A stretch of 64,000 nt of DNA from Rhynochetos jubatus (lineage: Eukaryota > Chordata > Aves > Eurypygiformes > Rhynochetidae). Numbering within the stretch: position 1 is the first letter of the stretch; each line of letters starts with the position of its first letter. The stretch covers positions 10,066,664 to 10,130,663 of the forward strand of contig CM050653.1 of the NCBI GenBank assembly GCA_027574665.1, given 5' to 3'. This document shows, one piece after another, positions 14,301 through 27,893 of the stretch. The translations under genes and the position numbers were made by a program. Under the pieces are notes generated by a model. The model searched no databases. It was given only the letters and a program-made list of their open reading frames with translations, and was not told the DNA's origin.

Positions 14301-16347
14301 ATGGATGTGTGCGTGCTCTCTCTCTCTACTTAGATGTCTGTTTGTGGAGTCTCTTTCCACACAGATTATAATCTTGACAGTTTTGCTGTAGTTCCTAAAC
14401 ACTTCAGTATTCTCAGTGTACCTGCTGAGGAGGCATTTTATAAATGTCGTAAATGTTTTTCTTAGTTTGTGGAGTTCAGGATGTATTTTACTCTAAATTT
14501 AATACCAGATTGTGCTTATAAACCCATACATTCTGTGGGGTTTACCGTTGAGAATTCTGGTTACCTGGTTTATGTGATGTTTAAAAATCTGTACTCTTGG
14601 AAACCAAAGGGGAAACTAAATTTAGCATCCTTTTTAGGGCTAGCTAGCTAGAAATATTTGTCACAGAGAATGTCATCTAACCAGTTATATGGTATGCAGC
14701 CTGATTCCATCAAACAACAGAATTACTGCCGATTGACTACTGTAGTATCGATTGCATAAAATGAGGCATTCTGGAAAAGTATGGTGAGTTACTTTAAGCG
14801 TCCAGGCTAAAGATCCTTCACCTGATGGGAAAGAGGAGAATGTATGTGCTGTAATCATTGCAAACTCTATTGTATGTGATGTGTTTTAGGACCTTGTTTA
14901 GGAATGGGATACCTTCATCAACCTTTTCATTTCCAGGACAGAAAGTTGTCTTGCTGGGGCAAAAGGTTTGTGTAAGAGTCGGATCATGGTTTTAGTTCAC
15001 ATGGAATTCCATTTCTGATAACTGATGTTTAGGTGTTCTGATGCAAAATGTGTTTGTTAATCAAATGGGTTCTTAAAACTGAAAATGGAGGAGGCTTTCA
15101 ATTAAAGCTGTCTTGCACAACAGTGTCCTCTTTCTAATTAATCTTTTGTTGACATAAATTTGGAGCTTTTGGTATTTATGAGGTGCTCAGAGATTTGCAT
15201 GTGCATTCATTGCTTTGGTATGAATATGCACACTTGTGTTTTGTGAGCAGCAGGCTTAGAACATAATTATCCACTGAATGGTCTAAATCTCACTGTCATG
15301 AATTTTTCAGAAGTAACTTGAAAGGTTCAAAGACAGTCTTTGGAACCCAGACAGCATTATCAAACAGGAATAGATGGAATTAATGCTATGGTTCCACAGT
15401 ACCTAAAATCATATCTTTATCTTCTGTTGCTGAAAGGAAGGAGAGCTTGCTTCAAATTCTCACGTCCATCTTAAAACTTGAATCTTTGACTAATACCCCA
15501 TTAGATGCGTTCTGAAGCTGTTTGATAGCTTACTATCCAAAGAGGAAGTTTGTCGTTGGCATCCTGAGCCGGTTCAGGTTGTTAGCACAAAATTACATTC
15601 TTGAGGACTATCTGGTTATATTGGTCAGAGGACAAATGCTGAACGTAGCACAAGGACAGCAGGTCGTACAGTGGTGTAGTGGAAGATTCCTCCATTTTTA
15701 AGGTGTGCCTGAACATTTGGGCAGCAGCTTGATAAATATGAAATGCTTTAGAGTTGGACTTACCATACTCTAGCATCTATGTAATTATGGTATAGGTGGC
15801 ATTCTAAGGTAATGCTTTAAGCCTCCTTGTTCTAGGAAATCACTAATGCCAGAATCTCTGTTATATATCACTAGAAAGACTTTCAAATGCTTCTGCTGGT
15901 AAACTTTCTTAAATAAGTGGGGCAAACATCTGTTTGAGATGTAATTTGTACAAATGAGCAGTTATAAAAACATGCTGAAACACTGTAGGCAGGTGGATCA
16001 ACAGTGCTTGCAACAGCATCTTAGTGTCTCTTCTGAGTAAGTGGTAGGAACAGTGTGCTTATTTTGTAATTGAGGGAAAAACAGTCCCATGTGAAAGTGC
16101 TTACAGGTTTCTGTGGCCTGTCTGGTTCTGGTGATGTGCTTTACTCTGCCTGGGTACACCCCAGAGCTGTGGAATGAGGTTGTGTATGTACTGTAAATCT
16201 GTGTCTTTAACTTTTTTCAAATAAGAGACAAGATAGAAGTACCTACTACAAGATTTCAGTTTTATTGGATGTATCTGTAGCCCTTTGCATAAATATGTTA
16301 TTCAGACCCACATTTTAGAACCTCTTCTGGCATGATCTGTAAATTGT

Positions 16348-16700
16348 AGAATCACAGAATGGTTTGGGTTGGAAGGGATCTTAAAGATCACCTAGTCCCA
16401 ACCCCCCTGCCATGGGCAGGGACACCCTCCGCTAGACCAGGTTGCTCCAAGCCTCATCCAGCCTGGCCTTGAAGACAGCCAGGGATGGGGCATCCACAGC
16501 TTCTCTGGGCAACCTGTTCCAGTGCCTCACTGGAATTCCTTCCTTATACCCAGTCTAAAATCTACCCTCTTTCAGTTTAATGCCATTGCCCCTTGTCCTA
16601 TCACTACAGGCCCTTGTAAAAAGTGTCCCCCCCCCCCCCCCCGAGCTTTCTTGTCAGCTCCTTCAGGTACTGGAAGGCTGCTGTAAGGTCTCCCTGGAGT
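16348..16700 (-). mobile_element. CR1 LINE 3' end, antisense copy
   Basis: Begins 'agaatcacagaatggtttgg', the reverse complement of the CR1 3' terminus. It continues through 'catccagcctggccttgaag' and 'gggcaacctgttccagtgcc' to about 16700. It is a young-looking, closely consensus-like copy, severely 5'-truncated, carrying an expanded C16 run (16627-16642). Confidence 0.93.
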
Positions 16701-19700
16701 CACAGTATGCTTTTGATAGGAAGAAATGACAGCAGCATGTACTGCCTTTGCTGACTGTGTCACTGCAGACTGCAATACTCAGTGTCATTGAGTTGCTCCC
16801 TTCTGTAGGGGCTGAGCAGCCCTTCAGCAGTAATTTTGCTCAGTGCGTTGCAGCTACAGTGACGTGCTCCTGCATCTGCAGTATGGGTGTTCAGCCTTTC
16901 CTTGGTGTCACGTTGCCAGGCAGCTGAGTGACTCTGATTACAAAGAGTAAAGGAAAGTTTACTGGTTTGGGAAGTAGTCCACTTAGTGGTGACTGGGCAG
17001 TGATCCTGTTTTTACAGGGTAATGTTCCTTTGCACACTGGCCCTGTAAGATTGTCAGCATCTCAGGCTGCAGTAGGGTGTGTGTGTGAGAACAGTTGCTG
17101 GCAGTGCAGTTTATCCCAACTCTTGATTTTTTTTCCTGGAGGTAAATCATGGCATTGCACTTTAACATGCTTAACACTGTGAATGGGGATAGCATCGTTC
17201 TATGAGTGAAAGAATCTTCTGTGCTGCTTGTGACTATTGGGCACTTCTTGCCATCTTCCCTGTAACCAGCACAGTGGCTTTAACGCTCGCACTGAGCTGA
17301 ACTTCCTTTCATCTGGAGGTGCTCTTTTCAGCTGATCAGTTCCTGCTCGGGTTCCCAAGCAACTGCCAGTGTACAAGTGTCATGATAGAAGTGACTGCCA
17401 TAGGAAATGTGGCACTTTTAGTTTATAGTGTATTGTGGTGATTGCAGCTAATGACATAAATTGATTTTAATTAATTACATGAAGTTTAACTGAACTGTGG
17501 ACTGCTTCAAATGTAGCTCTTCTGGCTCTGCCTTCTATCCTCCCTTGCCCCATCACATGGTGCTTTCCTGACCATGCTCTTTCAGATAGGCCAGTCTTGC
17601 CAATAGTGAGTCAGATTAGCTCATGGGTGCAACAGAAAGATAACAATATAAACCCTCAGCCTTTTTGTTTGGATCAGTGAATTAGTGCAACCTGTCATTT
17701 AGTTCATCACAAGGCAGGGAAGGAGAGCAGTCCCATCTTCTAAGTAGTGTTCTGCAATTGGCTTATACTGCTCAAAGGGAGAAAATCCTGTTTCTGTGTT
17801 ACAGCTGAGGTGTCCTGAGAATGTGGGGGGGGGATCATGACCTACCTTGTTCTGAACTGCAGTGAGATATTTATTATGGTTGTTGTTTGACTTGTTCAGG
17901 GATGAAATTCTTTCCCTGTGACTCCAGAAAAGGGAGGTAGAATTCTGTGGTTCGCAGTAAGCTGGTATAATGTTTTACCCAGAGGACCAAGACAGTTGCT
18001 GCATTTGAGTTAGCAAGGATTTTTCTAAATAAAGTAAATTCTTTTGGAAACATTACCTCTGATGTAATTATTTTCAGATAGGTTTGTTAGTGTATACTCT
18101 TTTGTGGTGTTGGGGGTTTGGTGTTCCAACCTTCACATTAACTTTTTGGCTTCTGTAACTGCAGTCTTCCTGCCTAGTAACGGCCAGAGTCCTGAAGTCC
18201 TTCATTTTGTCTCTTTTTTTGGTAGTGGGCTGCCGTAAGTTCTTTGCTTAAGCATTTGCTTTTTCCTCCTAGGTGCTTCTTATCATCTGCTGTTGGTGAT
18301 AGGTCAGAAATCTCATGGGCTTCTGTGAAATATCTCACCTTTTGTTCTCTCTTGATCTTTGCTGTCTCGACAGCACCACAAGTTCTGTGTCAGAAGTGTA
18401 CTCCAGCATTTTTGTTGAAGCTGATTGAATGCTCTGTCCTCTCATAAGCTTCTGGTAATACCCAGATTAGGATAAACTGAATTTATCTCCAAACAGTATT
18501 TAGTCATACTCTGAGGTGACACTAGTGTAGCATTTGAGTTTTCTGAAGCTTTTTTGTAGTATGTGTATAGTATTTTCCCTTTTTAGAAAGGCCTTCACTT
18601 GTGGGTTTTGCTGCTTAGTTTTGTTGATCTGAGATGCTTCTAATAGTCAATAAGAAAACTACATGAATAGTAAGCACCAAAATGACTATCATAAGAGGAG
18701 TCATTAAAAAACAAACAAAACGCAAAAAAACCCCACCCTGATTTTATGATACTCACTGCACTTGAACTATTAGGAAAAAGCCATCTATGTGAAAACGTTA
18801 TCATGCATGGAAAGGTTCTGCTAAATCACAAAAATAGACCTACCAGGATGAAATGTTATTATTTTGCTGAGTGGTACTATTAATCATCCTGATTTAGGGA
18901 CTAAAAGCATAAACAGGGGCTGAGTAGTTGTGAGGTTGCTGTATTAATGTGTGTTTGGTGGTGGATACAACACATGATAGTGCAGAAGCTTCCTGCTGCC
19001 TTCTCTCTTCAGTGTTTCTGGTATTTTTTTTTTCTGAATGCTGTAGCTGGATGACTGTCAGGATAGTAAGAAATACTCCCTTGGGAAAGTCCTGCCCACC
19101 TTCCTGTCTCTGCTTAATCCATCTTGCTGAGCATTCTGCAGTCCACTGCAAAAGAGTGGTTAGAGTCTCCTTACTGGTGAGAATTACTGGGAGAGCACTT
19201 GGAGGGTGATTAGTGGGCCTGCTCACTGAAGTCACCTGAGGCTAGAAGATTTGCTGATGTGAAGTGCTGACCTCTTTCTTTGGTTTGTAGGGTTGCCAAA
19301 GGCTAATAAGGCATGTCCAAGTCTCAGGTTCCTGTGTGACTAGGAGTAGGCAATAATCCATTTAGAAGCTGGGTTGATAGCAGGGGTTGCTTGTGATCCT
19401 CCCTTAAAGCCCTTAGTGTTTCTGCTGCTGTTGTGCTGAGGAGGAGACTTGCAGAACACTTGCAGAATAGGCTGATACACTGTGAAGGACTAAAAACTCA
19501 AAGCTTAGATGGCAGGTTGTTTTGTTTTGATTTGAACTCCAGGTAACAAGAAAAATTGGACTATAAATAGAAAGCTTAACAGTGGGAGTAATATAATATA
19601 GATCGTTTGTGCACGTGAGTGAATGACCTTCATAACTAACTTATGAGTCACTCTAGCGAGAATAAATTGGACTACAAAACAATTAACTGCAGTGGTTTTG

Positions 19701-20700
19701 CTTGCTAGCTGATATGCTTGTTTGGGGAAAAAAAATCACCTTCTTGAAAATGCTTGTTTTGGAAATAGTAATTTTGGTGGTAGGTTCCTGTATTTCCATC
19801 CCCAAGTGTTGGTTAAATTTTAGGCGTTTTAAAGGTAATAGCAGGTTGTCTTTATATTGAAAGAAACTTGTTTTACCTTAAAAATAAAAAGGCAAGCACA
19901 AAACAACCAGAGGAAGAAGCAGATGTCTTACCACTTGATTATCTAGCAAATGTAAGGTAGAAGTTTGGTCTTGCCTTGTATTATTCATTAACTGTGGAAG
20001 CTGGGGGAATTATAGGGTTATTTCTGTTGTTCTTAGCATTTTATATCATTGCTGATGGGAGAATGTATCTGGACCTCGAGGCTGCCTTCGTTCAGCATCA
20101 ATACATCGTGACATTTCACTTTCGTTAAGTAATTGCACATAAACCGGATGGTAACTAATACCTTTTTGTTATCAGATTGATTGCTTTAGTATTGTCGCTA
20201 TTGCATTAACTTGGTGATTTATCGGAAACTAGCGTGAATTTTTGTGGGGGTAGCAGAGGTGGAATAAACACTGTGCTTCTGACCTTTACTTTGTCAGTCG
20301 GTAGTTCTGAAGAGTCATGCAGTTGTGAGAGTCTTTCCCATTGCTGCTACCCCCAGTTTCTGCATTTTTTCAGTAACAGTTCATTCTGACTGGTGCATCA
20401 GACTGTTGGAGTCCCCACTTGTAAAACTTGGTAAAATTGTTGGTACCGTACAGCACTCATCCTGGGAGAGTTGTGGTTGATAGAGTTGTTGACTTTCCTC
20501 AACTTTTCTGATTTTAATGCAAGTGTTGTGTTTATTGAGTATCTGTTACAATTGTCATTTTAGGCATGTTCCTTTGTTTTAAAAGCATTAATAAGAAGCA
20601 GTTTTCAGACAATTCTAGTAATAACTTTTTTTTAAGGAAAATGTGATAAAGTACATAAGGATTACTTGTATAGGTGTCTGGAGTGTGTCTGTCCCTGGGG

Positions 20701-20730
20701 CCCCCCCCCCCCCCCCCCTTTTTTTTTTTT
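20701..20730 (+). repeat. C18T12 homopyrimidine tract
   Basis: Eighteen C followed by twelve T with no interruption, directly after GGGG. It is a length-unstable homopurine/homopyrimidine tract; the minus strand could form G-quadruplex or triplex structures. Confidence 0.95.
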
Positions 20731-21742
20731 GAAAGAGGCTATTGTCTTCCTAATGGGGATGAAACAACAGCTGTTCTGAATGACATAACACTTGTGCTTG
20801 AATCTGAAGTAGCATTTTATGCATGATCCCCTTTCTCTGTTTCTCCCCTCTTCCTCCAGCTTGGTAGGGACCAAATGCCTCTTGGGGGACACTGTCTGTA
20901 AACCTCTACACTTTGCTGCCTAAACATGCATCAGAATATGTGTTTGAAGTCCCTAATGTGGCAAGTGCTAAAATAAACACTTTGAACACTTTAAGATTAT
21001 GAGTCATCAATCCCTGGCTGCTGTTTCTCTATCTCAATAATTGATAGAACTTATCTGGAACTTACCGTTCAGAGACCTCATTGTGGTGATCTACAATAAA
21101 TCTTGAATAGAAATATGCTAGAAAGTTCAGGTATCCTTGTGTAATATCGGAAGATTTGTTAAATTCAAATTCTAAGCGTTTAATTTATCCTAGACTTAGA
21201 AACAGTCTGACAACAGGGAGTTCTGTACAGCAGCTGAAGGATTTGCCTTATGGTGAGTTGGTGTACAGAGATCGTGATTATGCATCTGAAGAGTGTTGAA
21301 TCTATCAAATGCTAACTGACTGGACATAGTTAACTTCAAATAAATATTGGTTTCATTTTTTTATCATACCTCCAGTGTATTATGCTATATGGGCACATGA
21401 CAAATATTACCATTTCCATAGCTCTTGCCACTTCTGTTATGCTGAAAAAAGTAAGGGTGTTTACATTAGGCTTACTGTTTTTTAATACCAAATAGCTAAA
21501 ATAAGGAAACCAGCTACTTTATATAATTATTTAAGTCCAAAAGTGAGACAGGATTTAGTCCAGAAGGAGCGTAGGAACTGCCTTTTTAATGGACTGTTGA
21601 GCTCAGTAGTGTCAAATATTTCAAAGGAAGAATCTTTTCTGAAACAGGAAACTTCCATTTGTTTTAACGAAGAATTCCTATTGATTAAATACAGAATCAC
21701 TCAGTAATATTGACCTCTTAAATACTGTCTTCTGTTTTGTAG

Positions 21743-21868
21743 AAGACCCTTTTGAGGACTTCTTCGGGGGCAGGCGGGGTCCAAGGGGAAACAGAAGCGG
21801 TGGATCATTCTTCTCTGCCTTTGGTGGATTCCCTGCTTTTGGAAGTGGTTTTTCTTCATTTGACACAG
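21743..21868 (+). CDS. DNAJB6: DNAJB6 exon 6: end of the G/F linker and start of the S/F/G-rich region
   Basis: Encodes [20 protein letters not shown] and then [20 protein letters not shown] plus DT (residues 116-157). The segment RSGGSFF is two residues shorter than the human RSRGTGSFF as I remember it, which accounts for 239 versus 241 residues. Enters phase 1 (AG at 21741-21742) and leaves phase 1 (ACAG|GTAAAT). Confidence 0.96.
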
Positions 21869-22788
21869 GTAAATATCACAGCATTTACCAAGGAATGCAG
21901 TTTTGGTTCACAAAGGATCTCAATATAATAAGCTGATAGTTTTTTCTTTAAAGTTGCCTTCTTTTCAAATTCAAGAAACTGAGGCTTTTTTTTTTTTAAC
22001 TAAGCTGCTCTGTGTAAAGTCTGAATATAAATAAAACCATAGCTACAATATTTGATCTACCTGAAAGTTCATGGAAAGTAAAGAGACCTATAAGAAGTAG
22101 AAGTTTTTGTGTAGTCAGTTTTGGTGATACAGTTTCTCTATAGCTTTAGAATTGTTTTTGTTCTGTTTGCTTTTAGGTGTTGAGGGTGGTGGCTTTTATT
22201 TGAGGTCCTGAAAATACACTGGAAAAATGTAGTATCATGGATTTTAGGCACACTTAGTATCAGCTCTGGAGTGGTCAGTTTGAATGCTGATGTCTGTGTA
22301 TCAGAGGACGTTGAGAGCTGCTGCTAGTGTCAGCGTCCTTTTGAGTGCTAAGATGCTGGCTATTAGTTGGGATGTTCGGGCTACAAAACTTGTTCTGCCT
22401 GTGAACTTGGGGCATCCCAACATTTACATTAAAGCGAAACATCAGACTCACTAAAGCTACTAGCTTTACCTTCAGTGGAAAGAACGATGCAGTGGTTGAG
22501 TTCAGCAGACAGGCTTGAACACGTTTGCTGCAGGAGAGGAGGTGATGAATGGTTTTTGGACAACGCATTTGGAATTTGAGCTGTGGGCCCATATGGGAGA
22601 AGTTGAAGGGGCTGGAGCCATGTTTTTCTTCTCACACTGTTATTTAATGCCATCTAGTCACTGATAGTGTGTTGATGCAGCCAGCTAAGGACATCCTGAA
22701 GCTAGGATGTAGTCTGAGTGGATGATAAATGTGGATCCCGTTGTCATGAAAAAATACATTTTTAGTCAAATACCTTCTTTCCTAATAG
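21869..22788 (+). other. DNAJB6: Intron 6 of DNAJB6
   Basis: A 920-base intron with GTAAAT donor and CCTAATAG acceptor. No repeats or coding signal recognised. Confidence 0.88.
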
Positions 22789-22930
22789 GTTTTACTTCGT
22801 TTGGATCACTGGGACACGGAGGCCTTACTTCGTTCTCCTCTACGTCATTTGGTGGCAGTGGGATGGGTAACTTCAAGTCAGTATCAACCTCAACTAAAAT
22901 AGTTAATGGCAGAAAAATTACTACAAAGAG
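22789..22930 (+). CDS. DNAJB6: DNAJB6 exon 7: S/T-rich region and start of the C-terminal domain
   Basis: Encodes [20 protein letters not shown], then [20 protein letters not shown] and GRKITTKR (residues 158-205). The serine/threonine hydroxyls here are the part of DNAJB6 known to bind polyglutamine and amyloid-beta and to recruit HDACs. The C-terminal beta domain begins at about FKSVSTSTK. Enters phase 1 and leaves phase 2 (AGAG|GTAAGT). Confidence 0.97.
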
Positions 22931-25220
<2,290 letters not shown>

Positions 25221-25854
25221 TTCAACGCACGCATTTAACAGAAATTTTAAGCTATAACAGCCACCATTTGAGGATTGACAGGAACATTTTTTGAAGATTT
25301 CAAACGAACTCAACTTTCTGTATATCCGTACTTAAGTAGTCTAAATAGCTCACTGAAGCTCGTATTCGTCATAGACTTTTGAGTTGATTGTTGGGACCAC
25401 ATCAATTGGACCATTTTTTTTGTCCTTAAAATTGTTGTAAATTTCTGTATGCACTTTTCTTTTTACTATATATGATCAAAGTGAACCATGATCCTTCAGT
25501 AGTGCTAGGGCAAGATGTACACTAACACTAGCATGAATCTTGCTTTTTCCAGTTTGTTTGAAATGTGAGCCAATTGGTAGTTTGTCTGCTGTGAAGTTAA
25601 CATTTCCAGGATAACCTTTTTAATAATTTCAATCTTTTTTTTTAATGTTTAGTAGTGAACAATGTTAATACATTTCTGGTAATGCATTTCTGGTTTAAAT
25701 AAATTAAGGATGTTTTCTAGTTGTGCATGAACGCAGACAACTTAGTAAGTTTTGACAAATGTTTAAATGTGTGATGTAAGCAAAAGGTAAACAAAAGTGA
25801 AGCCAGTGAGCTGAGTCTTTTGTCATTTGCTAAAAAACAAAAAAATTCAAAATG

Positions 25855-25860
25855 AATAAA
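25855..25860 (+). terminator. DNAJB6: Candidate poly(A) signal, short isoform
   Basis: AATAAA followed within 10-20 bases by the GT-rich tgatgtttgtggtgc, a good downstream element. A second AATAAA at 25698-25703 lies 157 bases upstream. Confidence 0.6.
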
Positions 25861-27271
25861 TGCTGATGTTTGTGGTGCATTCTTTCATGAATGGCATTTG
25901 TAACCTTCTTGTCTCTGTGTGTGATTTGGGCAACTTGGGAAAACAGTGCTGCTTTTTTTTTTTCCCTACCACCTTTTTCTTCAACCTTAAGGACGATGGC
26001 CTTTTTTCTTTGCAAATGTTTTCTTCAATGTGATGGAAAACATGATATTTAATTTCTTTTCTAAACCTGCATTTGAGGCACCTGTTTTTAAGAAACATTC
26101 AGAGGCTCACTCTTAACTCCATCTTTTGCCCTAAGGTGTAAGGTTTTTTTTTGTGGAGGCCTGAAGAAACTCCCTCTGCATAAAAATAATTTTTTTTAAG
26201 GCTTTAAGTTCTGAGATTGCTTAAAAAGATAAACTGTAGTGAACAGAAATATACAGGAAAACATTTAATAATTTAAAAAAGTCTTTCTGAACAATAAGAT
26301 ATTCTTGCTTGTTTTGAGAACAGACAGTTGCTTTGGACAAAACTTCTACAAAATTACTAGCATTAAAATATATCACTCTTGGTTTTACTATCAACCAAAA
26401 TTCAAAAGATGGATGAATGCCTGTTGTTAAATTAATGGCGTGAAGCGAACTGTTAATTTATAGCTAAGACCAGATTTTCAAAGTTTAGTGAAAGATGACT
26501 TGATTTCTGTGTGTCATAGAGAAAGCATGCAAATAAGTATTGGCATATGTTAACACCTGCCAGGCTCTGGGTAATTTCATGCATAAATCACGGATGTGCA
26601 GTTTTTATTTGTGCACCAGCTTTGAACATCTGGCCTTCACCAAATTCTTTAGGGTGGCTTAGTGTTTGGGGGGAAAAAAAAAAGCGTGGTGTTTTCGAAA
26701 GATCACTTAATGCCTTCTTGCTGAACACCATCTGCTTTGTACTAACAAATTTTTAAATACATCAGAAAGATCTGCTCTTGTTTTTCATGCAGGAAGACCA
26801 AGTCAACTTAACCCAAACCAGCAACCTAACAAACTGCTACAACAGAACTCGTATTTGCAGTAAAGTTAGTATATCCTGCATTTGTCCCTCTACCATTAAT
26901 GCATATTTCATAGAACTAAACAAAGTGACAGGTAGGAGAATAAATAAACATGCGGTTTTGGGACTACAGAAGTTATGTACTTTTTCAAGTTCTTTGCAGA
27001 GTTCTTGTTACTTCAGTGTTGTGTTTTTGGTGTAGAAGCACAAACTCAGTTTAGAACTAAACAGTGTTTTCTTGTCAATGCTGTTTCTTTTTCCTCCCCA
27101 ATGTATGTTCCTTCCTGATCCAGATAACTAAACAGACATTTTATTTAAAAATCTGGCTTTGTTGTGATGTCTTGAGTTATTAAAAATGTTAATTTATATT
27201 TAGGGGACACAGTGTGCTCCTGTAAGTTATGTAAACTGTAAAAAGTGCTTCAAAATTGGTTAACCAACTCA

Positions 27272-27277
27272 AATAAA
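27272..27277 (+). terminator. DNAJB6: Candidate distal poly(A) signal, short isoform
   Basis: AATAAA with the GT-rich tctggagttgagttt about 15 bases downstream. If used, the short-isoform 3' UTR would be about 2.1 kb. Confidence 0.5.
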
Positions 27278-27871
27278 ATTAGGACAATCTGGAGTTGAGT
27301 TTGAATTCCTTCCTGTGGATACCTATAGTTTTTTAACATATAAGTTGCCAAAGTTCACCTTCTAATTTAATCCCAGGTAATCTCTAGCATTTAAGTTACC
27401 TAGCTCAAGTTAAGAACGCAGTTAGGGTAGCATAGCTGCTAGTGGCAAATCTGTACCCACACGCTTTGTCTTAGAGCTTCTTACCCAGCATAGTGTGGTC
27501 CTTCTCACAGGATTCTATCCAAACTGTTCACTCCAGAGTTCTGTAGTGACACCCTTTGATACTGTAAACCTGCTGAAGTTCCAGTGTTCTGGATGGTTTC
27601 TCTTCTGCCTTCAGCTCCCTGAAGCTGGGTATTGTCAGAGCTGGACAAAACGCAGCATTAAATGGCAGCGCTGTGCTTCCTTGGGAGAAAGAGAAACCAG
27701 CAAAACACAAAACCCACCAAGAACAAATGAGCCGGCAGAAGGCAGAATTAATCGGTAAAGTAGGAAGCAGGTACCTGCACGCCAGCATTTGAACAGGCTG
27801 GTGTTGAACTGGGTGGATATGTGGTCTTGGTCCAAATATATAATTGGACTGGCAGTTCCAGTTCCAGATGT

Positions 27872-27893
27872 AAAAAAAAAAAAAAAAAAAAAA
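27872..27893 (+). repeat. Poly-A run (A22)
   Basis: Uninterrupted A22. The upstream sequence is not a recognisable retroposed gene and no clear flanking target-site duplication is seen, so it is left as a simple repeat. Confidence 0.9.

Larger units (their letters stand above)
25221..27310 (+). other. DNAJB6: 3' UTR of the short DNAJB6 isoform (approximate extent)
   Basis: AT-rich sequence after the short stop. It contains AATAAA at 25698-25703, 25855-25860 and 27272-27277, the last two followed by GT-rich sequence. This suggests tandem alternative polyadenylation, giving 3' UTRs of roughly 0.5, 0.65 and 2.1 kb. The true ends cannot be decided without RNA data. For the long isoform this is intronic. 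Confidence 0.65.

Noticed and set aside
27495-27893. Open frame followed by an A22 run, suggesting a processed pseudogene
   Set aside because: The translation matches nothing I know and no target-site duplication or poly(A) signal precedes the A run.
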